Positions 7,035-13,975 of a DNA stretch of 16,015 nucleotides are shown piece after piece (the first letter of the stretch is position 1; each line of letters begins with the position of its first letter). Under the pieces are notes generated by a model. The model made no database searches. It was given only the letters and a program-made list of their open reading frames with translations, and was not told where the DNA came from. A program made the translations under genes and the position numbers. The DNA comes from an uncultured Rhodospirillaceae bacterium (GTDB taxonomy: Bacteria > Pseudomonadota > Alphaproteobacteria > Thalassobaculales > Thalassobaculaceae). Location of the stretch: assembly GCA_937891725.1 (NCBI GenBank), contig CALAHL010000877.1, positions 1 to 16,015 of the forward strand, read 5' to 3'.

Positions 7035-7057
7035 CGGCCGGGCACCGCGCCCGGCCG
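7035..7057 (+). terminator. Hairpin between sdhA and sdhB (attenuator, processing or stability element)
   Basis: CGGCCGGGC (7035-7043) and GCCCGGCCG (7049-7057) form a perfect 9-bp GC-rich stem with a five-base loop, starting seven bases after the sdhA stop. The following GGTTTGCTT is only a weak U-tract, so partial termination or 3'-end protection of the upstream message is more likely than full termination. Confidence 0.5.
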
Positions 7058-7100
7058 GTTTGCTTGAATTTCAGACGGAACGGACGTCCGGAGAGCTTTC

Positions 7101-7880
7101 ATGGCCGAATTCACCCTCCCCGCAAATTCCAAGCCCAAGATCGGGAACACCTATCCCGCTCCCAGTGGTGCGAAGCGGACCAAGACCTTCAAGATCTACC
7201 GCTATGATCCGGACAAGTCCGAGACCCCGCGGATCGACAGCTACACGCTGGACCTGGACGATATGGCGCCGATGGTTCTGGATGCGCTGATCAAGATCAA
7301 GAATGACGTCGACACCACGCTGACCTTCCGGCGGTCCTGCCGCGAGGGGATCTGCGGGTCGTGCTCGATGAACATCGACGGCACCAATACCCTGGCCTGC
7401 CTGAAGCCGATCGACGAGGTCAAGGGCGAGGTGCACATCTACCCGCTGCCGCACATGCCGGTGATCAAGGATCTGGTGCCGGATCTGGCGACGCCGTATG
7501 CACAGCTCGCTTCGGTGGAGCCGTGGCTGCAGACCAAGACCCCGCCGCCGCCGAACCAGGAGCGGCTGCAGAGTCCGGAGGAGCGCGAGAAGCTCGACGG
7601 GTTGTGGGAATGCGTGCTGTGCTTCTGCTGCACCACCTCGTGCCCGAGCTACTGGTGGAACGGCGACCGTTATCTGGGCCCGGCCGTGCTGCTGCAGGCC
7701 TATCGGTGGATCGCCGACAGCCGGGACGAGTTCACCGGTGAGCGTCTGGATGCGCTGGAGGACCCGTTCCGCCTCTATCGCTGCCACACCATCATGAACT
7801 GCACCAAGACCTGTCCGAAGCATCTGAACCCGGCCAAGGCGATCGCCGAGATCAAGAAGCTGATGGTGATGCGCCAGTAA
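7101..7880 (+). CDS. sdhB: Succinate dehydrogenase iron-sulfur subunit SdhB
   Basis: The 259-residue electron-transfer subunit, passing electrons from FAD to quinone through three clusters. [2Fe-2S] ligands are Cys80, Cys85, Cys88 (SCREGICGSC) and Cys100. The C-terminal pattern gives [4Fe-4S] ligands Cys171, 174, 177, 238 and [3Fe-4S] ligands Cys181, 228, 234; every one is offset by 22 from the E. coli protein, so spacing is fully conserved. The N-terminal extension (about 25 residues before KTFKIYRYDP) is common in alphaproteobacteria and mitochondria. The gene sits 72 bases after sdhA, across the hairpin at 7035-7057, and GGAGAG lies upstream of the ATG. It is the last gene before a strong terminator. 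Confidence 0.97.
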   Translation: MAEFTLPANSKPKIGNTYPAPSGAKRTKTFKIYRYDPDKSETPRIDSYTLDLDDMAPMVLDALIKIKNDVDTTLTFRRSCREGICGSCSMNIDGTNTLACLKPIDEVKGEVHIYPLPHMPVIKDLVPDLATPYAQLASVEPWLQTKTPPPPNQERLQSPEEREKLDGLWECVLCFCCTTSCPSYWWNGDRYLGPAVLLQAYRWIADSRDEFTGERLDALEDPFRLYRCHTIMNCTKTCPKHLNPAKAIAEIKKLMVMRQ

Positions 7881-7903
7881 CAGTGGCGCCTATCGGATTG
7901 ATG

Positions 7904-7933
7904 AAGCCGCCCCTCGGGGCGGCTTTGTCGTAT
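7904..7933 (+). terminator. Intrinsic terminator of the sdh operon
   Basis: AAGCCGCCC (7904-7912) pairs with GGGCGGCTT (7917-7925) around a CTCG loop, followed by the T-rich TTTGTCGT. It lies 23 bases after the sdhB stop. Confidence 0.8.
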
Positions 7934-7946
7934 CCGGTTGCCGACA

Positions 7947-7975
7947 TTGCCATCGTTTTGCCGCTTGCCTATGGT
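7947..7975 (+). promoter_or_regulatory. Candidate promoter for the SIMPL-like/SDR pair
   Basis: TTGCCA (7947-7952, five of six to TTGACA) and TATGGT (7970-7975) are 17 bases apart. They sit just after the sdh terminator and would give a start of transcription near 7982, within the inverted repeat at 7980-8000. Confidence 0.45.
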
Positions 7976-7979
7976 CACC

Positions 7980-8000
7980 TCAGCGTTTCCATGACGCTGA
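7980..8000 (+). promoter_or_regulatory. Inverted repeat between promoter and ribosome-binding site
   Basis: TCAGCGT (7980-7986) and ACGCTGA (7994-8000) are perfect 7-bp inverted arms with a seven-base spacer. The repeat overlaps the predicted transcription start and touches the AAAGGA ribosome-binding site, a position that suits an operator or a 5' hairpin. Confidence 0.4.
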
Positions 8001-8006
8001 AAAGGA
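8001..8006 (+). promoter_or_regulatory. Ribosome-binding site that sets the SIMPL-like start
   Basis: AAAGGA ends seven bases before the ATG at 8014 but only one base before the ATG at 8008, so 8014 is the likelier start. Confidence 0.6.
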
Positions 8007-8013
8007 CATGTTC

Positions 8014-8781
8014 ATGACCCGCCTTCCCAAATCCCCCGCCGCTTTGACCTGTGTCGCGCTCGCGCTGGCCGTTGTGGCGGCGCCACTGTCCGTTGCCCGT
8101 GCCGAAGAGCACGGGCGCCCCAAGGTCGAGATCACCCGGTCCGGAGTGGCCGATGACGAGGTGACGTTGGAGCTGTCGGAGGAGGCCTGGGTCGAGACCA
8201 GCACCGCGACCGTGCGCCTGGCCGCCGATCTTGCGGTCGAGAGCGGCAGTTTCGGAGCGGCCCGCGCCAAGCTGGAAGCCGATCTGGCAGGCTTCGTCGA
8301 GGGCGCGGTCTGGCGGATCGTCGATTTCCGGCAGCGCGGTGAGGATTCCGGTTTCGAACGCTGGCGCGTGGTCGCCGAGGCGCGGATCGCCGAGTCGGCA
8401 CTGGCCGATCTGCCGGAGAAGGCCAAGGCAGCCTCCGGGCCGGGCCGGGCGCTCTCGGTGGCGGAGGTGGACTACACACCCACCCGTGACGAGCGTGAAG
8501 CCACCCTGGCGGCGCTGCGGTCCGCTTTATACGCCCGTATCGCGGTGGAGACGGCTGCGCTGAACGCGGCCTTTCCGGACCGGACGTTCCGGGTGCGGAT
8601 GATTCAGCTGCTGCCGGAGGGCGGCCCGGTGATGCGTCCGCAGATGCTGATGCGCAGCGAGGCGATGGCAAGCGATGCGGCGGCGCCGAAAGCCGCCGGT
8701 CTGGCCGGGGCCGAAAAAGCGATTCTGACCGCGTCGGTGGTGCTAGCCGCCTCGGTCGAGCAGGGGGAGAAAAGTGAATGA
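8014..8781 (+). CDS. Periplasmic SIMPL (DUF541)-like protein
   Basis: A 255-residue protein with a Sec signal peptide (MTRLPKSPAAL, a hydrophobic core, cleavage expected after SVARA). The mature part resembles the SIMPL/DUF541 fold: a strand region EVTLELSEEAWVETSTATVRL, an amphipathic helix (SFGAARAKLEADLAGF), FERWRVVAEARIAESALADL, then AEVDYTPTRDEREATLAALRSALYARIAVETAAL, the Arg-rich helix typical near the end of the domain. SIMPL proteins are cell-envelope proteins of poorly known function; some are linked to stress resistance. The C-terminal 60 residues are Ala-rich and low in recognisable features. The assignment is from pattern memory and needs a profile search. It overlaps the next gene by ATGA, so the two are translationally coupled. 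Confidence 0.6.
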   Translation: MTRLPKSPAALTCVALALAVVAAPLSVARAEEHGRPKVEITRSGVADDEVTLELSEEAWVETSTATVRLAADLAVESGSFGAARAKLEADLAGFVEGAVWRIVDFRQRGEDSGFERWRVVAEARIAESALADLPEKAKAASGPGRALSVAEVDYTPTRDEREATLAALRSALYARIAVETAALNAAFPDRTFRVRMIQLLPEGGPVMRPQMLMRSEAMASDAAAPKAAGLAGAEKAILTASVVLAASVEQGEKSE

Positions 8782-9524
8782 GCAAGGTGTTGATCGTGAC
8801 CGGCGGATCCCGTGGCATCGGGGCGGCGGTCTGCCGTCTTGCGGCCAGGGACGGCTGGGACGTGGCGGTGAACTACGCCGGCAACAAGGCGGCCGCCGAG
8901 GCGGTCGCTGCCGATGTGCGGGCGGCGGGACGCAGGGCTTCGGTCATCCAGGGCGACATGTCCAAGGAAGCCGACGTGATCGCGCTGTTCGAAAAAGCTG
9001 AGGCGGAGCTGGGTCCGGTCACCGGCCTCGCCGCCAATGCGGGCGTCACCGGCAAGATCACCAAGGTGGCCGATATGTCGGTCGCGGCCATGCAGGATGT
9101 GGTCGGCCTCAACGTGATCGGCCTGATGATCCAGAACCGCGAGGCGGTGCGGCGCATGTCCACCAAACTCGGCGGCAAGGGCGGGGTGATCGTCAACACC
9201 TCCTCGATCGCGGCGCGTTTGGGGGCACCGAACGAGTTCACCCATTACGCCGCCTCCAAGGGGGCGGTCGACAGCTGGACCCGGGGCATCGCCCGGGAAG
9301 TTGCTGGTGAGGGGGTGCGGGTCTGCGCCGTCGCTCCGGGCATGATCGACACCGACATCCATGCCACGGCCGGGGCGCCGGACCGGGCGGCCCGGCTGGG
9401 CAAGACCGTTCCGATTGGCCGCGCCGGCAGTGCCGAGGAGGTTGCCGAGACCATTGTCTGGCTTCTGTCCGACAAGGCTGGCTACACCGGCGGCGCGATC
9501 CTCGAGGTCAGCGGCGGGCGGTAG
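8778..9524 (+). CDS. SDR-family NAD(P)-dependent oxidoreductase, YgfF-like
   Basis: A 248-residue classical short-chain dehydrogenase. Seen are the cofactor motif TGGSRGIG (8-15), NAG (87-89, preceded by Ala rather than the usual Asn), Asn112, Ser143 in NTSSIAA, and the catalytic YAASK (157-161). The C-terminal half (GVIVNTSSIAARLGAPNEF, IHATAGAPDRAARLGKTVP, AETIVWLLSDKAGYTGGAIL) closely follows E. coli YgfF, as I recall it, an uncharacterised SDR. NADP(H) preference is suggested by the basic Arg12 in SRGIG and by Asn32 after the second strand. It starts within the stop codon of the SIMPL-like gene (ATGA). Substrate unknown; a FabG-type acyl-carrier reductase is possible but the YgfF-like features fit better. 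Confidence 0.88.
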   Translation: MSKVLIVTGGSRGIGAAVCRLAARDGWDVAVNYAGNKAAAEAVAADVRAAGRRASVIQGDMSKEADVIALFEKAEAELGPVTGLAANAGVTGKITKVADMSVAAMQDVVGLNVIGLMIQNREAVRRMSTKLGGKGGVIVNTSSIAARLGAPNEFTHYAASKGAVDSWTRGIAREVAGEGVRVCAVAPGMIDTDIHATAGAPDRAARLGKTVPIGRAGSAEEVAETIVWLLSDKAGYTGGAILEVSGGR

Positions 9525-9533
9525 GCGCCGCCC
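9516..9533 (+). terminator. Possible weak terminator over the SDR stop codon
   Basis: GGGCGG (9516-9521) and CCGCCC (9528-9533) can pair around a six-base loop that contains the stop codon, but only CGTTCC follows, with no real U-tract. Confidence 0.3.
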
Positions 9534-9552
9534 TCGTTCCAGATCCGCCGCT

Positions 9553-10200
9553 TCAGATCACCGACGGCTCAATCTGTTGGGCCGTCGGGGTGGTCATCCG
9601 GAACGACGGGCGATCCAGCAATCTTAGGCGCAGGGCCGCGAGCTTCGGGTGAGCGGACTGCCAATCGAACTCCGGAAACCGGAGCGTCAGGTAATCCGCC
9701 GTGCAGACCGCGGCGATGTCGCCGAGCCCGAACTGCCCGCCGACACAGAATCCGGTCTCCGGCACCAGCCGCTCCAGTTCCGCCATGCCGCCGGTGATCT
9801 TGCGGAACTGCCGGTCGAGCCAGGCGGCGCTCCGGTGTTCGGGCGCACGCTTCATCTCGAAGAAATGCAGCACGAACGCGTCGCAGACGCCGTCTCCCAC
9901 AACCTCCAGGCGCCGGGCCGCAAGCCGCTCGATCGGATCGGTGGGCATCATGGCCGGGCTTGGATGATGCACCTCGAGCCATTCCAGGATGTAGCTGGAC
10001 TCGAACACCGGTTCGCCGCCCTGCGGCCCGGGGCCGTCCGGGATCAGGATCGGGATCTTGCCGAGCGGATTGTGGTGCCCGGTAACCGTGTCCGCGTTCC
10101 ACGGCACGGTGGTTTCCAGCTCGAACGGGATGCCCTTCTCGTGCAGGACGATCCGGACTTTCCGGGCATAGGGGCTGGGGGCGGCGCTGATGAGTTTCAT
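9553..10200 (-). CDS. Glutathione S-transferase family protein
   Basis: This 215-residue protein has the two-domain GST layout. The thioredoxin-like N-domain shows MKLISAAPSPYARKVRIVLHE with Ser9 near the expected glutathione-activating position, NPLGKIPILI (44-53, cis-Pro50) and ESSYILEWLE (67-76). The all-helical C-domain contains GFCVGGQFGLGDIAAVCTADY (150-170), with the Asp161 N-capping box typical of GSTs. I chose the ATG at 10198-10200 because the family starts exactly there; an in-frame TTG at 10227 is within the pnp terminator. No strong ribosome-binding site is visible. It lies just downstream of the pnp terminator on the same strand and converges on the SDR gene. It may detoxify electrophiles with glutathione; the substrate is unknown. 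Confidence 0.87.
   Translation of the reverse strand: MKLISAAPSPYARKVRIVLHEKGIPFELETTVPWNADTVTGHHNPLGKIPILIPDGPGPQGGEPVFESSYILEWLEVHHPSPAMMPTDPIERLAARRLEVVGDGVCDAFVLHFFEMKRAPEHRSAAWLDRQFRKITGGMAELERLVPETGFCVGGQFGLGDIAAVCTADYLTLRFPEFDWQSAHPKLAALRLRLLDRPSFRMTTPTAQQIEPSVI
9561..9588. repeat. Inverted repeat at the 3' end of the GST gene
   Basis: CCGACGGC (9561-9568) and GCCGTCGG (9581-9588) are perfect 8-bp inverted arms with a 12-base spacer, within the last codons of the GST gene. It lies between two convergent genes. No T-tract follows on either strand, so it may protect the 3' end of the message or be a chance product of the coding sequence. Confidence 0.45.
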
Positions 10201-10225
10201 GACCCGAGGATAACCAATCCCCCGC

Positions 10226-10261
10226 AAAAGAAAACGGCGCGAGGATCGCTCCCCACGCCGT
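10226..10261 (-). terminator. Intrinsic terminator of pnp
   Basis: On the minus strand ACGGCG and CGCCGT (10256-10261 and 10234-10239) form the base of a hairpin, with an inner GAG/CTC stem, followed directly by TTTTCTTTT (10234-10226). It is 24 bases after the pnp stop. Confidence 0.8.
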
Positions 10262-10285
10262 CTCGTATACCGAGTCTGTGGCGAA

Positions 10286-12403
10286 TCAGTCGTCGGATTT
10301 GGCGGACAGGTCTTCGCCGGTCTCCTGATCGACGACCTTCATCGACAGCTTGACCTTGCCGCGATCGTCGAAGCCGATGACCTTGACCTTGACGCTGTCG
10401 CCTTCCTTGACCACCTCGGCGACGGTCTCGGGGCGGCGGTCGTTGGTCAGCTGGCTGATGTGCACCAGACCGTCCTTCGCACCGAAGAAGTTCACGAACG
10501 CGCCGAAGTCCATCACCTTCACCACCTTGCCGGTGTAGATGTGGTTCAGCTCCGGCTCGGCAACGATCGAGTGGACCCAGTTGTAGGCCGCATCGAGCGA
10601 GGACTGCTCGACCGCCGCGATCCGGACCTTGCCGTCGTCCTCGATGTCGATCTTCGCACCGGTGGTCTCGCAGATCTCGCGGATGACCTTGCCGCCCGAT
10701 CCGATGACTTCCCGGATCTTGTCGACCGGGATCTGCATGCTGACCATCTTCGGGGCCGTGTCGGACACGCCGTCACGGGCACCGGTCAGGGCCTTCGCCA
10801 TCTCACCCAGGATGTGGATCCGGCCGTCCTTGGCCTGACCCAGGGCGACCTTCATGATCTCCTCGGTGATCGAGGTGATCTTGATGTCCATCTGCAGGGC
10901 GGTGATTCCGGCCTCGGTGCCGGCGACCTTGAAGTCCATATCGCCCAGGTGATCCTCGTCACCCAGGATATCGGACAGGACGGCGAACTTGTCGCCTTCC
11001 TTGATCAGGCCCATCGCGATACCCGCCACCGGTGCCGGCATCGGAACGCCGGCATCCATCATCGACAGCGAGGCGCCGCAGACGCTGGCCATCGAGGAGG
11101 AGCCGTTCGACTCGGTGATCTCGGAGACCACCCGCATGGTGTAGGGGAAGGCTTCCTTGGTCGGCAGCAGCGGCCGGATGGCGCGCCATGCCAGCTTGCC
11201 GTGACCGATCTCGCGACGACCCGGAGAGCCGACCCGACCAGCCTCACCGACCGAGTAGGGCGGGAAGTTGTAGTGCAGCATGAAGCTCTCGCGGTATTCG
11301 CCCTCGAGTGCGTCGATGATCTGCTCGTCCTGGCCGGTGCCGAGGGTGGTGACCACCAGCGCCTGGGTCTCGCCCCGGGTGAACAGGGCCGAGCCATGGG
11401 CCCGCGGCAGCACGCCGACCTCGGCCACGATCGGCCGGACGGTCTTGGTGTCGCGTCCGTCGATGCGGTTGCCGGTGTCCAGGATACGGCCGCGGACGAT
11501 GTCGCTCTCGATCTCCTTGAGCAGACCCTTGGCGGCTTCCTTTTCCTTCTCGTCTTCGATGGTCGCCATCGCCTTGTCCTTGGCGGCGGCAACCTTGTTC
11601 TGACGCTCGGTCTTGTTCGGCTCGTCATAGGCGGTTTCCATGTCCGCCTTGCAGGCCGCATGGAGACGCTTGCGCAGATCGTCGAGATCCATCGTCGGCG
11701 CCGGCAGGTCGATCGGCTCCTTCGCGGCGTTCTCGGCCAGGTCGATGATCGCCTCGATCACCGGCTGGAATTCCCGATGACCGAACATCACCGCACCCAG
11801 CATGATCTCTTCGGACAGCTGCTTGGCCTGGGATTCGACCATCAGCACGCCTTCCTGGGTGCCGGCGACGATCAGATCCAGCTCGCTTTCCTTGGTCTGC
11901 GCCTGGGTCGGGTTCAGGATGTACTTGCCATCCATGTAGCCGATCCGCGCGCCCGCGATCGGACCCAGGAACGGTGCGCCCGACAGGCACAGGGCCGCCG
12001 AGGTGCCGACCAGTGCGGCGATGTCCGGATCGTTCTCGAGGTCATGGGCGACCACGGTGCAGATCACCTGCACCTCGTTCTTGAAGCCCTTGACGAACAG
12101 CGGGCGGATCGGGCGGTCGATCAGCCGCGAGGTCAGGGTTTCCTTCTCGCTCGGACGGCCCTCGCGCTTGAAGAAGCCACCCGGGATCTTGCCGGCCGCG
12201 TAGGTCTTCTCCTGGTAGTGAACGGACAGCGGGAAGAAATCCTGGCCCGGCTTCGGCTGGCGGGCGTACACCACGGTGCACAGGACGACCGTGTCGCCAT
12301 ACCGCACCAGCACCGAGCCGTCGGCCTGACGGGCCATCCGCCCGGTCTCCAGGGTCAGCTTGCGCCCGCCCCAGTCGAGTTCTTTACGGAAAATTTGAAA
12401 CAT
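10286..12403 (-). CDS. pnp: Polynucleotide phosphorylase (PNPase)
   Basis: The 705-residue phosphate-dependent 3'-5' exoribonuclease, a trimeric enzyme of RNA decay. Two RNase PH-like domains (about 10-140 and 315-545) flank a helical linker (about 240-305). Visible motifs are GGFFKREGRPSEKE (75-88), ESNGSSSMASVCG (431-443) and GDEDHLGDMDF (481-491), where Asp484 and Asp490 match the metal-binding pair of E. coli. The C-terminus carries a KH domain with VIGSGGKVIREI (566-577) and an S1 domain (YTGKVVKVMDFGAFV to VKLSMKV, about 623-690). AAGGA lies eight bases before the ATG. It follows rpsO after a 358-base gap with a strong hairpin, the standard place for autoregulated pnp leaders in other proteobacteria. 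Confidence 0.98.
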   Translation of the reverse strand: MFQIFRKELDWGGRKLTLETGRMARQADGSVLVRYGDTVVLCTVVYARQPKPGQDFFPLSVHYQEKTYAAGKIPGGFFKREGRPSEKETLTSRLIDRPIRPLFVKGFKNEVQVICTVVAHDLENDPDIAALVGTSAALCLSGAPFLGPIAGARIGYMDGKYILNPTQAQTKESELDLIVAGTQEGVLMVESQAKQLSEEIMLGAVMFGHREFQPVIEAIIDLAENAAKEPIDLPAPTMDLDDLRKRLHAACKADMETAYDEPNKTERQNKVAAAKDKAMATIEDEKEKEAAKGLLKEIESDIVRGRILDTGNRIDGRDTKTVRPIVAEVGVLPRAHGSALFTRGETQALVVTTLGTGQDEQIIDALEGEYRESFMLHYNFPPYSVGEAGRVGSPGRREIGHGKLAWRAIRPLLPTKEAFPYTMRVVSEITESNGSSSMASVCGASLSMMDAGVPMPAPVAGIAMGLIKEGDKFAVLSDILGDEDHLGDMDFKVAGTEAGITALQMDIKITSITEEIMKVALGQAKDGRIHILGEMAKALTGARDGVSDTAPKMVSMQIPVDKIREVIGSGGKVIREICETTGAKIDIEDDGKVRIAAVEQSSLDAAYNWVHSIVAEPELNHIYTGKVVKVMDFGAFVNFFGAKDGLVHISQLTNDRRPETVAEVVKEGDSVKVKVIGFDDRGKVKLSMKVVDQETGEDLSAKSDD

Positions 12404-12652
12404 TCATCACATCCTTCATTGGGGATAGGTCGGTCCCGTCGCATCCCGCTGGGGTCCGATGGCGCGCTCGCCTCTGTCGCGAACCCCAATCCACCCAGAT
12501 GGGCGATCAGCTGCCACCAATACCTAAAACCGCCAACGGCGCGATGTCGGCGGCGGATCTCTCAGCGGTGCGGTTTGTGGAAAATGGACGCCACCCTTGG
12601 TGTCCCTCGACCGTCCCTCGGTTCCTAGTCATCAATCCTTTTGCGCGCGCGT

Positions 12653-12681
12653 TCCATGCCACGAACGGGCCTCCGGGTCAA
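12653..12681 (-). promoter_or_regulatory. Candidate pnp promoter
   Basis: On the minus strand TTGACC (12681-12676, five of six to TTGACA) is followed after 17 bases by CATGGA (12658-12653), a poor -10 box. It lies right after the rpsO hairpin, where a separate pnp promoter is expected. Confidence 0.3.
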
Positions 12682-12706
12682 TGCAGGTGGGGGCGTAAGA
12701 CGCAGA

Positions 12707-12736
12707 AACGCGCCGCCTCGGATGAGGCGGCGCGTT
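12707..12736 (-). terminator. Perfect 13-bp hairpin after rpsO (terminator or RNase III site)
   Basis: AACGCGCCGCCTC (12707-12719) and GAGGCGGCGCGTT (12724-12736) pair without mismatch around a four-base loop, 25 bases after the rpsO stop. The minus-strand RNA continues with only a short T-run (TTTCTG), so termination may be partial and pnp may be reached by read-through. Confidence 0.75.
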
Positions 12737-12761
12737 CCGGTAACGACGAGCGTGTCCGTGA

Positions 12762-13031
12762 TTAGCGACGGATGCCCAGGCGCTCGATCAGGGTCTTGTA
12801 GCGGTCGACGCTCTTGCCCTTGGCGTAGTCGAGCAGACGGCGACGCTTGCTGACCATCATCAGCAGCCCACGACGGGAGTGGAAGTCCTGCTTGTTGAGC
12901 TTCATGTGCTCGGTCAGATTGCTGATCCGCTCGGTCAGGATCGCGACCTGCACCTCGGGGGAGCCGGTGTCCCCTTCGCCGGTGGCGAATTCTTTGATCA
13001 GTTCGGCTTTGCGTTCGGCAGTAATCGACAT
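12762..13031 (-). CDS. rpsO: 30S ribosomal protein S15
   Basis: An 89-residue protein, the same length as E. coli S15, a primary 16S rRNA-binding protein of the small-subunit platform. The sequence has the family signatures GEGDTGSPEVQVAILTERI (18-36), LTEHMKLNKQDFHSRRGLL (39-57) and SKRRRLLDYAK (61-71), and ends with the usual ERLGIRR. Its ribosome-binding site AGGAG lies just upstream of the ATG, in the 17-base gap after truB, so the two are cotranscribed. S15 in other bacteria represses its own translation by binding its leader; the short gap here leaves little room for an independent leader, though the end of truB could take part. Confidence 0.98.
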   Translation of the reverse strand: MSITAERKAELIKEFATGEGDTGSPEVQVAILTERISNLTEHMKLNKQDFHSRRGLLMMVSKRRRLLDYAKGKSVDRYKTLIERLGIRR

Positions 13032-13048
13032 CGTGGTACTCCTATAGG

Positions 13049-13975
13049 TCAGAGGTTCAACACCCTCACCGGACGAATCAGCCCTTCCTCAATCCGCGCG
13101 ATGGCGACCGGAACCCCCGCCTCTGTGGCGTAGACCGTGTCTCCCTCGCGAAGATCGCCAAAGCGTGACCTGTCCGCAGCGCGGAACACGGGAACGCCTT
13201 GACCGTTTCGGAGCGTGCTCGCCTCGGGTCCCATCAGGGCCAGCGCCGGGATGTCGTCCAGCGCGGTCTCGACGGGCCGCAGGTGCTCGAAAGCCGCCGG
13301 GTTATCCACCAGTGCGGTCAGGGAATCAAGGGAAATCGCGTCGTCTTCGGTAAACGGCCCGACCCGGAGCCGACGCAGATCGGCGATATGACCGACGCTG
13401 CCGACCGCAATCGCAAGGTCGCGGGCCAGCGCACGCATATACGCACCCTTGCCGGACTCGACATGAAAACGGGCGTGGTCCCGGTCGATCATCTCCACCA
13501 GCTCGAACTGATGGATGGTCACGACCCGGGGCTGCAGGGCGACTTCCTCACCGGAGCGCGCGATGTCGTAGGCGCGCTCACCCGCGAGTTTGATGGCGGA
13601 ATATTGCGGTGGGGTCTGTTGGATATCGCCGACGAAGGCCTCCAGCGCCGCCTCGATATCGGCCACGTCGGGCCGCACGTCGGAGGTGGCGAGCACTGCG
13701 CCTTCCTTGTCGTCCGTGGTGCGGCTTTCGCCCCAGCGGATGACGAAATCATAGGCCTTGTCGGTGTCCATCACGTAGGGAACGGTCTTGGTCGCCTCGC
13801 CCAGCGCGATCGGCAGGATCCCGGTCGCCAGCGGGTCGAGGGTGCCGGAATGTCCGGCCTTCTGGGCGGCAAACACCCGACGCACCGCAGACACCGCCTG
13901 GGCCGAGCTGATGCCGGACGGCTTGTCCAGAATCAGCCAGCCATGGACCGGATTGCCCTTCTTACGCCGCGCCAT
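13049..13975 (-). CDS. truB: tRNA pseudouridine(55) synthase TruB
   Basis: A 308-residue enzyme that converts U55 to pseudouridine in the T-loop of tRNAs. Motifs are HGWLILDKPSGISS (11-24), GHSGTLDPLATGILPIALGEATK (41-63) with catalytic Asp47, KAYDFVIRWGESRTTDD with the conserved Tyr, and QTPPQYSAIKLAGERAYDIARSG. A smaller C-terminal domain ends at IRPVRVLNL. The start MARRKKGNPVHGW (ATG at 13973-13975) is chosen over an in-frame ATG at 14065 inside rbfA, because the family starts here and GGGAGA precedes it. Its first 14 bases overlap the end of rbfA, which points to coupled translation. Confidence 0.96.
   Translation of the reverse strand: MARRKKGNPVHGWLILDKPSGISSAQAVSAVRRVFAAQKAGHSGTLDPLATGILPIALGEATKTVPYVMDTDKAYDFVIRWGESRTTDDKEGAVLATSDVRPDVADIEAALEAFVGDIQQTPPQYSAIKLAGERAYDIARSGEEVALQPRVVTIHQFELVEMIDRDHARFHVESGKGAYMRALARDLAIAVGSVGHIADLRRLRVGPFTEDDAISLDSLTALVDNPAAFEHLRPVETALDDIPALALMGPEASTLRNGQGVPVFRAADRSRFGDLREGDTVYATEAGVPVAIARIEEGLIRPVRVLNL

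Larger units (their letters stand above)
12404..12761 (-). other. Gene-free rpsO-pnp intergenic region / pnp leader
   Basis: This 358-base stretch has no credible gene. On the minus strand it holds the rpsO hairpin (12707-12736), a possible promoter (12653-12681) and the pnp ribosome-binding site near 12412-12416. CCGCC and GGCGG arms near 12531-12556 could form a further weak stem in the leader. In E. coli the matching region is a target of RNase III and PNPase autoregulation; that is family knowledge and is not shown here. Confidence 0.65.

Noticed and set aside
10460..12628. 722-codon open frame on the plus strand opposite pnp
   Set aside because: Antisense shadow of pnp. The product is rich in Arg, His, Gln and Asp with no domain, as expected for such shadows.
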